NCBI RefSeq assembly: GCF_001424985.1 | Contig: NZ_LMDA01000001.1 | Location: forward strand, 1,001,599 to 1,065,598 | Direction: 5' to 3' | Length of the DNA: 64,000 nucleotides | DNA from: Rhizobium sp. Root1212 | GTDB lineage: Bacteria; Pseudomonadota; Alphaproteobacteria; Rhizobiales; Rhizobiaceae | Made by a program: the position numbers and the translations under genes | Part shown: piece by piece, positions 25,935 to 35,612 of the stretch | Layout of the letters: every line of letters begins with the position of its first letter | Position numbering within the stretch: the first letter of the stretch is position 1 | The notes under the pieces: generated by a model | The model's database searches: none | Told to the model about the DNA's origin: nothing | Seen by the model: the letters and a program-made list of their open reading frames with translations, nothing else

Positions 25935-26230
25935 GAGCTTGTCGCTCTCCGAAAGGCCTGGGCGCTGATCGAGGAGGTGGACGCTCGGCGGTATGACGAA
26001 AGCGATTGCCGACGGCCTGCCGAAACGCCCGAACGACGAAGCCGTCGGCAGGCGGCCGTCGACCGTGGTTAGGAGGTCATCGTCGTGGTCGTCGGCGGCG
26101 TCATTCCGCGGCAGAATTAGGATTCCCTCATGGAAAACAGAGTGGCTGCCGTCTTCGGCCCCGGCACCAACGTGCTCTACGCGGCCAATGCCGTGCTCGA
26201 TCTCGTCGAAGGCCGTATCGGGGCCGAGGA
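25935..26230 (+). pseudogene. methylmalonyl-CoA mutase remnant
   Basis: Fragments of the large methylmalonyl-CoA mutase are readable: LRKAWALIEEVDA, then after a 2-base deletion GGMTKAIADGLPK, then, after a large internal deletion, VIVVVVGGVIPPQ from the B12-binding domain, an in-frame TAG, and ENRVAAVFGPGTN and ANAVLDLVEGR from the C-terminus. Frameshift, deletion and stop show it is dead. The rest of the 25919-26293 gap holds no gene. Confidence 0.75.
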
Positions 26231-26293
26231 GGTGCCGCTGGCGAGGTCGTTCATTTTCGCGAACAGCACCTTTAGCCGCATCCCTTCGCATCG

Positions 26294-27763
26294 TCAGAGC
26301 CCCGCGACGCAGACATATTTGATCTCAAGGAAGCCCTCGATGCCGTATTTCGAGCCCTCGCGACCGAGGCCGGATTGCTTGACCCCGCCGAAGGGGGCCA
26401 TCTCGTTGGCGATCAGGCCCGAATTCACGCCGACAATGCCGGCCTCCAGCGCCTCGGCCACGCGCCAGACACGAGCCATGTCTCTGGCGTAGAAATAGGA
26501 AGCAAGGCCGTATTCGCTGTCGTTGGCCATGGCGATGACTTCATCCTCGTCCTTGAACGAAATGATCGGGGCAAGCGGGGCAAAAGTCTCTTCGCTCGCG
26601 ACTTTCATTGCCTGTGTGACGCCCGTGATGACAGTGGGCTCGTAGAAGGTGCCGCCAAGCGCGCTGCGCTTGCCGCCCGCAATGAGCGTTCCGCCTTTTT
26701 CCAGCGCGTCGGCTACATGCTCCTCGATCTTGGCCACGGCCTTATCGTCGATCAGCGGACCCTGCGTGATGCCCGCTTCCGTGCCCCGGCCGAGCGTGAT
26801 GGCGGAAACCCTCGCCAGCAGCTTTTCCGTGAAGGCTTCCGCCACGCTTTCCTGCACATAGATGCGGTTGGCGCACACGCATGTCTGGCCGGCATTGCGG
26901 AATTTCGAGATCATCGCGCCTTCCACGGCCGCATCGAGATCGGCGTCGTCGAAGACGATGAAGGGCGCGTTGCCGCCAAGCTCCAGCGACAGGCGCTTGA
27001 TACCGTCGGCGGCCTCCTTCATCAGCCAGCGGCCGACGCCGGTGGAACCCGTGAAGGTGATCTTGGCGACCTTGGGGTTATGGCAGAACTCCGTGCCGAT
27101 CGGCCGCGCCTCGCCGGTGACGACGGAGAACACGCCCGACGGCACCCCTGCCCGCTCTGCCAGCACGGCCAGCGCCAACGCCGACAGCGGCGTCTGCGAG
27201 GCGGGCTTCAGGAGCATGGAACAACCGGCGGCGAGCGCCGGCCCCGCCTTGCGGGTGATCATGCCGTTCGGGAAGTTCCACGGTGTGATGGCCGCGCAGA
27301 CGCCGACCGGCTGCTTCAGCACCATGATGCGCTGGCCGGCATTTGCGCCAGGGATGATGTCGCCGTCGATACGCTTGGCTTCTTCCGCGAACCATTCGAG
27401 ATAGGCCGCGTTCGATACTACCTCGCCCCTGGCTTCCGCCAGCGGCTTGCCCTGCTCGCTGGTCAGGATCAGCGCGAGGTCGTCGGCATTGTCGAGAATG
27501 AGCTGGAACCAGGCGTTGAGCACCCTGGCGCGCTCCTTTGCGGTGCGTTTGGCCCAGAGCTTCTGCGCCACTTCGGCAGCGTCAATGGCGCTTCCCACCT
27601 CCTCGCGCGAGAGCGAGGGAACCTCGACGATGACGGAGCCGTCAAAGGGATCGGTGACGGCGAAGGTCTTGCCGTCCGCGGCGGAAACCCAGCGACCGGC
27701 GACGAAGGCCTTGTCGCACAGCAAGCTTGCATCCTTGAGAGCGACTTTGAGCGAGTGCGTCAT
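26294..27763 (-). CDS. aldehyde dehydrogenase, probable sulfolactaldehyde dehydrogenase of the sulfo-ED pathway
   Basis: Cytoplasmic GabD-like NAD(P)-dependent aldehyde dehydrogenase, 489 residues. Rossmann and catalytic features: TPWNFPNGMITRKAGPALAAG, FTGSTGVGRWLMKEA, catalytic glutamate in LELGGNAPF and nucleophilic cysteine in NAGQTCVCANR. By sequence alone it is succinate-semialdehyde dehydrogenase-like. As the last gene of the sulfoquinovose operon (ATGA overlap with the exporter gene), its likely job is oxidation of 3-sulfolactaldehyde to sulfolactate, the role GabD-family enzymes play in known sulfo-ED clusters. Confidence 0.9.
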   Translation of the reverse strand: MTHSLKVALKDASLLCDKAFVAGRWVSAADGKTFAVTDPFDGSVIVEVPSLSREEVGSAIDAAEVAQKLWAKRTAKERARVLNAWFQLILDNADDLALILTSEQGKPLAEARGEVVSNAAYLEWFAEEAKRIDGDIIPGANAGQRIMVLKQPVGVCAAITPWNFPNGMITRKAGPALAAGCSMLLKPASQTPLSALALAVLAERAGVPSGVFSVVTGEARPIGTEFCHNPKVAKITFTGSTGVGRWLMKEAADGIKRLSLELGGNAPFIVFDDADLDAAVEGAMISKFRNAGQTCVCANRIYVQESVAEAFTEKLLARVSAITLGRGTEAGITQGPLIDDKAVAKIEEHVADALEKGGTLIAGGKRSALGGTFYEPTVITGVTQAMKVASEETFAPLAPIISFKDEDEVIAMANDSEYGLASYFYARDMARVWRVAEALEAGIVGVNSGLIANEMAPFGGVKQSGLGREGSKYGIEGFLEIKYVCVAGL

Positions 27764-28530
27764 GAGAAATCTCCGAAAAGCTTGAGGAAGGCGGGCGCAG
27801 CGAGCGACAGGCCGGACAGGAACAGAAGACAGAAGGCGGCGCGCCGGAGGCCGGTCGGCGTCAGCGGCGGCGGGTAGCGACGGGCGAGCGCGGTGAAGGC
27901 CATGACGACGGGAATACAGAGCAGGCCCCACCAGAAGGACGAGGACGGCATGTTCCCCGCGAGCCCCACAAGCACCAGGCGCAGCATGCCGTTGACCGCA
28001 AAGATGGCGACGAGCGTCTCGCGGATGGCAACCGGCCGGAGCGGCTGGCGATAGAAGTGGTAGACGAGCGGCGGGCCGGCGGTGGAGAACAGACCGCCCA
28101 TGATGCCTGCAATGGCGCCGAAGAACACGAAGGAGCCCGCCCCCGAGGGCTTTTCAAACGGCGTGGGCCGCAGGAGAAGCTGGAGACTGGAGAGGAGGAT
28201 GATTCCTCCGAGCGTGAGTTTCAGCCAGTCGAGCGAGGCGGCGACCATCAAGCCCAGCAGCCAGTAGCCGAGCACAAGGGAGGCAAGGCTGACGACGATG
28301 ACCAGCAGGAATTCACGCCGTGCGATGTCGCGCCAGCCCTTGGCGAGCACCTGCGCCGCATTGACCAGCCCAAGGATGCCCACAAGCACCGCGGCATCCG
28401 GCAGTGGCACGACACCCGTCAGCCCCACCCCGCCCATCATCAGGAGACCGAGTGCGAAGCCGGTCAGCGTCTGCACGTAGGAGGCGCCTGCCGCCAGCAG
28501 CAGCAGGATGACGAGGCTGGCCGTATCCAT
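27760..28530 (-). CDS. TauE/SafE-family membrane protein, probable sulfolactate exporter
   Basis: Inner-membrane protein of 256 residues with about eight hydrophobic segments in two halves. Each half starts with a TauE-type motif: SYVQTLTGFALGLLMMGG near the N-terminus and GIMGGLFSTAGPPLVYHFY at about residues 142-160. TauE/SafE proteins export sulfonates and sulfur-containing acids. It lies between the sulfoquinovosidase and the aldehyde dehydrogenase genes, with 2-bp spacing upstream and a 4-bp overlap downstream. Export of sulfolactate is the expected last step of this pathway. Confidence 0.88.
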   Translation of the reverse strand: MDTASLVILLLLAAGASYVQTLTGFALGLLMMGGVGLTGVVPLPDAAVLVGILGLVNAAQVLAKGWRDIARREFLLVIVVSLASLVLGYWLLGLMVAASLDWLKLTLGGIILLSSLQLLLRPTPFEKPSGAGSFVFFGAIAGIMGGLFSTAGPPLVYHFYRQPLRPVAIRETLVAIFAVNGMLRLVLVGLAGNMPSSSFWWGLLCIPVVMAFTALARRYPPPLTPTGLRRAAFCLLFLSGLSLAAPAFLKLFGDFS

Positions 28531-28532
28531 GT

Positions 28533-30524
28533 TCAGAGTGTCCCGATGCCCGCAAACATCGCCGCCCGCTCCGCGCCTTCGCGATAGAAGACCGGCGGCT
28601 GTCCAAGCGGCGCGGAAACCGTTACCTCGCGACCACCCTCATGGATCGCACCACTCCAGACCTGTACCCAGCGCTCCCCTTTTGGCAGATAGACGGTCCG
28701 GTTTGTCTCCCCCGCCTTCCAGACGGGGGCGATCAGCAGGTCCGCGCCGTAGAGGTAGGCATCCTGGATGGCGTAAGTCGCGCAGTCGTCCTCATGATGC
28801 AGGAAGAGCGGGCGCTGGACCGGCAGGCCGGTCTCAGCGGCCTCGCCCGACAGCGCCTTCAGATAGGGCGCGAGATGCACGTAGATCGCCGTCATGCGCG
28901 CGAAATGGGCAAGCACCGCCTCGTCCTGGTCGATCTGCAGATTGTCGCGCGGGCGGTTGCCCTCATGGGTGCGCATGACCGGTGTAAACGCCGCCATCTC
29001 CGCCCAGCGCATCAGGAGTTCGGCCGTGCGTACGTTGCCGAAGAGGCTGGTGTAACCGCCGATATCGGAATGATGATAGGCATTGCCGAGCAGGCCGGAA
29101 GAGAGCGCGCCGGACATGACAGTCACGAGCCCGTCGTGGCGGGAAAAATCCACTGACTGGTCGCCGCCCCACAGCAGCGGGCAATAGGTCTGCACGCCGG
29201 TATAGCCGGCGCGCATGAAGAACAGCGCCTCGCCCGTCTTGCCGCGGCTTTCGACGGCGCGGGCATTGACCTCGGCCCAGAGCGTCGGCCAAGCATTGTG
29301 CATCAGCTTGGCGTCGACGCCGTTGGCAAGGTGCACGTCGATCGGCAGGTATTCGCCGAAATCCGCCATCCAGCCGGAAAGGCCGAAATCGAGCATATTC
29401 TCGCCGATCACCCGCTCGGCGAACCAGGCGCTGGCATCCGGATTGGTGAAATCGACCACGCCGCAATCGAACTCGCCGAAATCGACCAGGGCGGTCTTGC
29501 CCTCGGCATCCGTCGCGAAATAGCCCTTTGCTTCCGCTTCCGGGAAGAGCGAGCCATCGACGCAGAGATACGGGTTCACATAGCCGAGGAAGCGGATGTT
29601 CTCGTCGGCAAGCTCGGCGATCTTCTGTCGCAGGTGCGGATAGCGCTCCTCATTGCCCACCCAGTCCCAGAAGAGGCGCGCGCCGAAGGAGGTGTGGCGC
29701 AGCCCCACCCAATCCTCACACCAGAGGCCCGAAACCTTGACACCGGCGGCACGCATCTTTTCAAGACGCTCGAAGGAGGTCTTGCCGTCCTTGAGGCCGA
29801 TGATCGCGCCGTGGTAGACCCAATCGGGCAATTGCGGCTGGCGACCGAAACGCAAAGAGAGTTTCGAAACGAGATCGCGGAAGGTACCTGCGGTGAAGAA
29901 CTCGATCTTATCCGGCACTTCCCAAACTTCAACCTCGTGAAAACCCTCACGGCGGAAATCGAAGACGGCATAGGCCGTGGTATCGACATGCAGCGCATAG
30001 CGCCGCGACGAGACATAGGTCGGCTGCGGATAATTGGTGTTGTAATAGTCGCCGCCCGACTTGCCTGACACGTCGGACTGGAAGGTGATTTCGGTCGTCT
30101 TGTCGCGGCCGACGCCCGGCTCGGAGGTCCAGAGCGGGAAGCGGCGGCCGCGCAGGTCGAAATAGGACATCTGCTCGCCGCCGCCCCAAACGTGCTCGGC
30201 TTTTTCCGCGACGGTGCGCAGCCAGAGGCGATTGATGGATGCATCCGGCGCTTTCAGCCGAAGGCTGTCGCCTTCCACCGTCAGCACGAAGCGCACTGGC
30301 TGGCCGGGCGCGTTGGAGAGACGGATCGTGTTGCCTTCGACCTCGGCATGGGCGAGCGCTATGCGCTCGACCACATAGTCCTCGATGTCGAAATTGCCGC
30401 GGTACATCTCCATCCGCTCCTCGCCGTGGCCGACGAAGATGGCGGGATTTTCAGGCGTGTGGCGCAGGATCTCGCGGCCGTCGAGGCAAAGCGTGAAGCC
30501 GTTGGCGATCTTTTCGAGAAGCAT
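28533..30524 (-). CDS. GH31 sulfoquinovosidase (YihQ-like)
   Basis: Glycoside hydrolase family 31 enzyme, 663 residues, that frees sulfoquinovose from its glycosides. It matches YihQ closely in the catalytic half: nucleophile D388 in GWMADFGEYLP, acid/base D455 in LWGGDQSVD. The RWY sulfonate-binding signature described for YihQ (R301/W304/Y508) aligns to R283 and W286 (GARLFWDW) and Y491 (SDIGGYTSLF). That signature separates sulfoquinovosidases from ordinary alpha-glucosidases. No signal peptide, so it acts in the cytoplasm on imported glycoside. The start at 30524 begins MLLEKIANG; the longer frame is Arg/His-rich and not coding. Confidence 0.95.
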   Translation of the reverse strand: MLLEKIANGFTLCLDGREILRHTPENPAIFVGHGEERMEMYRGNFDIEDYVVERIALAHAEVEGNTIRLSNAPGQPVRFVLTVEGDSLRLKAPDASINRLWLRTVAEKAEHVWGGGEQMSYFDLRGRRFPLWTSEPGVGRDKTTEITFQSDVSGKSGGDYYNTNYPQPTYVSSRRYALHVDTTAYAVFDFRREGFHEVEVWEVPDKIEFFTAGTFRDLVSKLSLRFGRQPQLPDWVYHGAIIGLKDGKTSFERLEKMRAAGVKVSGLWCEDWVGLRHTSFGARLFWDWVGNEERYPHLRQKIAELADENIRFLGYVNPYLCVDGSLFPEAEAKGYFATDAEGKTALVDFGEFDCGVVDFTNPDASAWFAERVIGENMLDFGLSGWMADFGEYLPIDVHLANGVDAKLMHNAWPTLWAEVNARAVESRGKTGEALFFMRAGYTGVQTYCPLLWGGDQSVDFSRHDGLVTVMSGALSSGLLGNAYHHSDIGGYTSLFGNVRTAELLMRWAEMAAFTPVMRTHEGNRPRDNLQIDQDEAVLAHFARMTAIYVHLAPYLKALSGEAAETGLPVQRPLFLHHEDDCATYAIQDAYLYGADLLIAPVWKAGETNRTVYLPKGERWVQVWSGAIHEGGREVTVSAPLGQPPVFYREGAERAAMFAGIGTL

Positions 30525-30535
30525 GACAAAAACCT

Positions 30536-31303
<768 letters not shown>

Positions 31304-32188
31304 TCAGCGGGCTGGGTTGAACAGGGGCCGGGCGAGGCCGGCGACGTCGGTGCGCATGGAAAACAACGCGCCGGCATGCGGATATTCGGCAAGTTCTTCT
31401 GCGGGGCGGCCGATGCTGGCACTGGTACAGTAAAGTGTTTTCATATCCGGTCCGCCGAAGGCGATCATGGTCGGGCATTTCGCGGGCACCGGATACTCGG
31501 CAAGGAGTGTGCCGTCGGGTGCATAGCGCTGCACGCGGCCGCCTTCGAAGAGTGCCGTCCAGTAGCAGCCTTCTGCATCCACCGCGCCGCCGTCCGGGCG
31601 GCCCTTGTCGGTCTCGCTGCCGAAGCGAGCGAACACCTGGCGGTTCGTCGCCGCACCTGTCGCCGGGTCGTAGTCATAGATATAGAGCGTGTAGCGCAGC
31701 GTATCGGAATGATAGAGCCGTCGCCCGTCCGGCGAGAAGGCGACGCCGTTGGAGGTCAGCAGCCCTTCGGCGAGGCGCACCAGGCCGCGGCTGTCGTAAC
31801 GGTAAAGGCTGGCGATGCCCTTTTCGCGTGTCTCGTCCACCGTACCCGCGACGAAGCGGCCGGCGGGATCGACGCCGCCGTCGTTGAAGCGGCTGATGGT
31901 CTGATCCTCGGGATTGTCGGCAAGCTTTTTCTGCGGCGTACCGTCAGCGTCAAGCAGCCAGAGACCGGAGCGCAGGCCGGCGATGAAGCCGCCGCCGCGG
32001 GCGAGAGCGATGCAGCCGACTTCCTCCGGCAATTCCATCGTTGCCAGTGCTTCCGTCGCGGGATCGTAGCGATGGATGCGGCAGCGCTTGATATCGACGA
32101 AATAAAGCGCCTGCTCGGCGACCGACCAGAGCGGGGATTCGCCAAGGGCGGCCTGAAAATCGAGAACGGGGCTGAAACCGTGTTCCAC
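31304..32188 (-). CDS. SMP-30/gluconolactonase-family protein, probable sulfogluconolactonase
   Basis: Six-bladed beta-propeller of the SMP-30/regucalcin family, 294 residues. Metal-site residues are recognisable: E in LGESPLWS near the N-terminus, N in FNDGGVDPAGRFVAGT and the aspartate in GVAFSPDGRRLYHSDT. It should hydrolyse the sulfonated gluconolactone made by the dehydrogenase. 9 bp after the aldolase gene and 9 bp before the dehydrogenase. Sequence alone does not distinguish it from other sugar lactonases. Confidence 0.9.
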   Translation of the reverse strand: MEHGFSPVLDFQAALGESPLWSVAEQALYFVDIKRCRIHRYDPATEALATMELPEEVGCIALARGGGFIAGLRSGLWLLDADGTPQKKLADNPEDQTISRFNDGGVDPAGRFVAGTVDETREKGIASLYRYDSRGLVRLAEGLLTSNGVAFSPDGRRLYHSDTLRYTLYIYDYDPATGAATNRQVFARFGSETDKGRPDGGAVDAEGCYWTALFEGGRVQRYAPDGTLLAEYPVPAKCPTMIAFGGPDMKTLYCTSASIGRPAEELAEYPHAGALFSMRTDVAGLARPLFNPAR

Positions 32189-32198
32189 CGTCTTATCC

Positions 32199-33002
32199 TC
32201 AGTAAGCTGCCGTCGCCGCGGCGGGCGCCTGAGTTACGCCTTTCAGCTGGCCGAGCCATTCGTTGGCGCGGCCCGTCATCATGGCGATGTCGGAGGCGAT
32301 GGCGGCAAAATCGTAGCCGTAGCCGAGGAAGCGCTTCACCATGTCGGGGTTGGGGCCGACGATACCGACGGGCTTGCCCGCAGCGTGCGCATCCTTGGCC
32401 GCCTTCTCGATCAGCGCCTGCACTTCGGGATGAGCGATATTGCCGATATGGCCCATGGCGGCAGAAAGGTCACCCGGACCGACGAACAGCGCATCGATGC
32501 CCTCGACGGCGGCGATCTCCGGCAGCCGCTCGATCGCCTCCGGCGTTTCGAGCTGGACGATGGTGCAGATGTCGTCGTTGGCGGTCTGGAGATAGTTCGG
32601 GATCGTGCCGAAACGCGAGCCGCGATGCACGGCGGCGACGCCGCGAATGCCGTGCGGCGGATAGCGCGTATAGGATGCCGCAGCCTTCGCCTCTTCCGCA
32701 CTCTGTACGAAGGGCAGCATGACGGTGCGTGCGCCGGCATCCAGCGCCCGCTTGACCAGCACCTGATCGTTCCAGGCGAGCCGCACCACGGCGTCGGCCG
32801 GCGTGCAGCCGATAGCGCGCAGGATATGGGCGAGATCGGTGAACTCGACCGGCACATGCTCCATGTCGACGACGAGGAAATCGAAGCCGCCGTAGCCGAG
32901 CGCTTCCGCCGTCGCGGGGGCTGCGGCCATCAGCCAAGTGCCGAGCGGGGTAGCGCGCGTGGCATCGCCGAGCCAGGACTTGAAGGGGTTGTTGCTGCTC
33001 AT
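32199..33002 (-). CDS. HpcH/HpaI-family aldolase, probable KDSG aldolase
   Basis: Class II (metal-dependent) aldolase of the HpcH/HpaI family, 267 residues. Signature pieces are VVDMEHVPVEF with the catalytic His, a conserved arginine in VVRLAWND, metal ligand glutamate in VQLETPEAIERL and aspartate in FVGPGDLSAAMG. In sulfo-ED pathways a member of this family splits 2-keto-3,6-dideoxy-6-sulfogluconate (KDSG) into pyruvate and 3-sulfolactaldehyde. The operon position right after the dehydratase supports that role. Confidence 0.92.
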   Translation of the reverse strand: MSSNNPFKSWLGDATRATPLGTWLMAAAPATAEALGYGGFDFLVVDMEHVPVEFTDLAHILRAIGCTPADAVVRLAWNDQVLVKRALDAGARTVMLPFVQSAEEAKAAASYTRYPPHGIRGVAAVHRGSRFGTIPNYLQTANDDICTIVQLETPEAIERLPEIAAVEGIDALFVGPGDLSAAMGHIGNIAHPEVQALIEKAAKDAHAAGKPVGIVGPNPDMVKRFLGYGYDFAAIASDIAMMTGRANEWLGQLKGVTQAPAAATAAY

Positions 33003-33014
33003 GGGTCTTGTCCC

Positions 33015-34757
33015 TTAGTAGATCGGCGGTTCAGGCACGGGTTGCGTGCCGGTCAGGAAGTCGAAGTCGCAGCCCTCGTGCGCCTGGCTGACATGGCGCT
33101 GGTAGAGGGCGGCGAAGGAGCGTTCGTAGATAGGGGCGGAAGGCTTCCAATCGCCCCGACGGCGGGCCAGCTCCTCGTCCGAAACGCGCATGTCGATCGT
33201 GCCGGCGGCGACATCGAGGTCGATCAGGTCGCCGGTCATGAGCAGCGCCAGCGGACCGCCGATGGCGGCTTCCGGGGAGACGTGCAGGATGCAGGTGCCG
33301 TAGTGCGTTCCGCTCATGCGCCCGTCGCAGATGCGCACCATGTCGCGCACGCCCTGCTTCAGCAGCTTCTTCGGGATCGGCAGATTGCCCCATTCGGGCA
33401 TGCCGGGCGCGCCGACAGGACCTGCATTGCGCAGCACGATCACCGTATCCTCGGTGATGTCGAGGTCGGGGTCGTCGAGCGTCTTGTTCATGGTGCGCGG
33501 ATCATCGAAGACGATGGCCGGGCCGACATGCTTGAGGAACTTCGGATTGGCGGCAGAGGATTTCATCACAGCGCCGTTGGGGGCGAGGTTGCCGCGCAAG
33601 ACTTCCAGCGTCTTGCCGCGCGAGAGCGGCACGACGGGATTGTCCTCGCCGCGGATCACCTCGTCGTTCCAGCAATCGGCCGCGGCGATGTTCTCGCCGA
33701 GGGTCTGGCCGCTGACGGTCGGCCGATCGAGCTTCAGGTGCCGCGAGAGCTTTTTGAGCATCGCGTTGACGCCGCCGGCGAAATAAAAGTCCTCCATGAG
33801 GTATTCGCCGGAGGGGAAGACATTGGCGACGACCGGCACTTTGCCGGCCATCTCGGCCATATCGTCGAGCGTCAGTTCGATGCCGACCCGCTTTGCCATG
33901 GCGATCAGGTGCACGGCGGCATTTGTCGAGCCGCCGAGCGCCATATAGGCGACGAGGCCGTTGAGGAAGCTGTCGCGGTTGAGGATTTTCGAAGGCTTCA
34001 AATCTTCCCAGACCATCTCGACGATGCGCGACCCGCAGGCCGACGCCATGCGCGTATGGCCGGAATCGACGGCTGGGATGGAGGAGGCACCCGACAGCGT
34101 CATGCCCATCGCATCGACAATGGAGGTCATGGTCGAGGCCGTACCGATGGTATTGCAGGTGCCGGGCGAACGCGTCATGCGGCTTTCGAGGTCCACCCAG
34201 TCGTCACGGGTGATGTTGCCGGCGCGCAGTTCATCCCAATACTTCTTGGTGTGGGTGCCGGCACCCGTCTTCACGCCGCGCCACTGGCCATTCGACATCG
34301 GGCCGGCGGGGCAGAAGATGACCGGGATATCCATCGAAAAAGCGCCCATCAGCAGCGCCGGCGTAGACTTGTCGCAGCCGCCGAGCAGCACGGCGCCGTC
34401 GATCGGGTGGCAGCGCAGCAGCTCCTCGCATTCCATGGCGAGAAAATTGCGGTAGAGCATGGTGGTCGGCTTCACCATGACCTCGCCGACAGAGATCGCC
34501 GGCAGTTCCACGGGATAGCCGCCCATCTGCCAGACGCCACGCTTGACGGCCTCGGCCCGGTCGCGCAGATGCGAATGGCAGGGGCTCATCTCGCTCCACG
34601 TGTTGATGATGCCGATCACGGGCCGGCCCATGAACTCCTCGCGGCGCATGCCCATCTGCTGGGTGCGCTGGCGGTGCGCGAAGGCCCGCATGTCGTCGGA
34701 GGCGAACCAGCGCTGGCTGCGCAGTTCGGAAAGCTCGCGCTTCTTCGTCTCACTCAT
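33015..34757 (-). CDS. IlvD/Edd-family dehydratase, probable sulfogluconate dehydratase
   Basis: Iron-sulfur dehydratase of 580 residues. The three cysteine/metal regions are intact: GGCDKSTPALLMG, SPGTCNTIGTASTM and DGRMSGTHYGTCILH. It also has the family N-terminal block WSEMSPCHSHLRDRAEAVKRG. Edd-type members dehydrate 6-phosphogluconate; here the substrate is expected to be 6-deoxy-6-sulfogluconate, giving KDSG. The ATG at 34757 overlaps the permease stop as ATGA; a longer frame upstream is Arg-rich and inside the permease gene. Confidence 0.93.
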   Translation of the reverse strand: MSETKKRELSELRSQRWFASDDMRAFAHRQRTQQMGMRREEFMGRPVIGIINTWSEMSPCHSHLRDRAEAVKRGVWQMGGYPVELPAISVGEVMVKPTTMLYRNFLAMECEELLRCHPIDGAVLLGGCDKSTPALLMGAFSMDIPVIFCPAGPMSNGQWRGVKTGAGTHTKKYWDELRAGNITRDDWVDLESRMTRSPGTCNTIGTASTMTSIVDAMGMTLSGASSIPAVDSGHTRMASACGSRIVEMVWEDLKPSKILNRDSFLNGLVAYMALGGSTNAAVHLIAMAKRVGIELTLDDMAEMAGKVPVVANVFPSGEYLMEDFYFAGGVNAMLKKLSRHLKLDRPTVSGQTLGENIAAADCWNDEVIRGEDNPVVPLSRGKTLEVLRGNLAPNGAVMKSSAANPKFLKHVGPAIVFDDPRTMNKTLDDPDLDITEDTVIVLRNAGPVGAPGMPEWGNLPIPKKLLKQGVRDMVRICDGRMSGTHYGTCILHVSPEAAIGGPLALLMTGDLIDLDVAAGTIDMRVSDEELARRRGDWKPSAPIYERSFAALYQRHVSQAHEGCDFDFLTGTQPVPEPPIY

Positions 34758-35608
34758 CCCTTGATCCCCCCGGCGGTGAGGCCTGAGACGACACGTTCCT
34801 GGAAGATGACGATCAGCACGGCGACGGGCACGATGCCGACGACGAGCGCGGCGGAAATGACCGGCCAAGGGAAGGCAAACTCGCCCTGGTAGAGTTGGAT
34901 GCCGACCGGCAGGGTGCGCAGCGACGGATTGGAATTGAAAGAGAGTGCCAGCAGAAACTCATCCCAGGCATTGACGAAGGCAAGGATACCGGCGGTGAAG
35001 ACGCCCGGCGCGCAGAGCGGCACGACCACCTTGAACAGCGCACCCATGCGCGTGCAGCCGTCGATCATCGCGGCGTTTTCGAGATCGCGCGGAATGCCCT
35101 CGAAGAAAGAGACGAGCATCAGCGTGCAGACCGGCAGCGACAACACCGTATAGGGCAGCACCAGCGCGATCCAAGTGTTGAGCAGGTTCAGCGTGCGCAT
35201 GATCTCGAACAGCGGCACGAGCAGCGTCACCAGCGGAAAGGTGGAGACGGCGATGATCAGCGACAGGATGAGGCCGCGGTAGCGCAGGTTGAGCCGCGCC
35301 AGCGCATAGGCCGCCAGCACCGAGATGAACAACGTCAGGCAGGTGGACAACAGCGCCACCATGAAGCTGTTGAACAGGAAAAGATGCAACGGCTGGTCGG
35401 AAAAGGCCTGCATGTAGTTTGCAAAGGTCGGGGCGTGCGGAATCCATGTGATCGGCTTGGCGGTCAGTTCCGCTTCCGTCTTCAGCGAGGTGAACAGTAT
35501 CCACAGGGCCGGGAACATGCCGTTGACGATCAGCACGGCACCGGCGAGCAAACGCAGCGGGCGGCCGGAGAAGAGGCCGGAAAATCCGGAGGCGGCGACA
35601 GCGCTCAT
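34754..35608 (-). CDS. MalG-like sugar ABC transporter permease
   Basis: Second membrane subunit of the carbohydrate uptake-1 (CUT1) importer, 284 residues with six hydrophobic segments. The EAA loop ENAAMIDGCTRMGALFKVVVPLCAPG is intact. It is coupled to the dehydratase by a 4-bp overlap and to the other permease by a 4-bp gap. The importer probably carries sulfoquinovose or sulfoquinovosyl glycerol. Confidence 0.94.
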   Translation of the reverse strand: MSAVAASGFSGLFSGRPLRLLAGAVLIVNGMFPALWILFTSLKTEAELTAKPITWIPHAPTFANYMQAFSDQPLHLFLFNSFMVALLSTCLTLFISVLAAYALARLNLRYRGLILSLIIAVSTFPLVTLLVPLFEIMRTLNLLNTWIALVLPYTVLSLPVCTLMLVSFFEGIPRDLENAAMIDGCTRMGALFKVVVPLCAPGVFTAGILAFVNAWDEFLLALSFNSNPSLRTLPVGIQLYQGEFAFPWPVISAALVVGIVPVAVLIVIFQERVVSGLTAGGIKG

Positions 35609-35612
35609 GGGC

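Noticed and set aside
26294..27763. Annotating the dehydrogenase as a GABA-pathway enzyme (gabD)
   Set aside because: No gabT or GABA transporter nearby; it is the terminal gene of the sulfo-ED operon.
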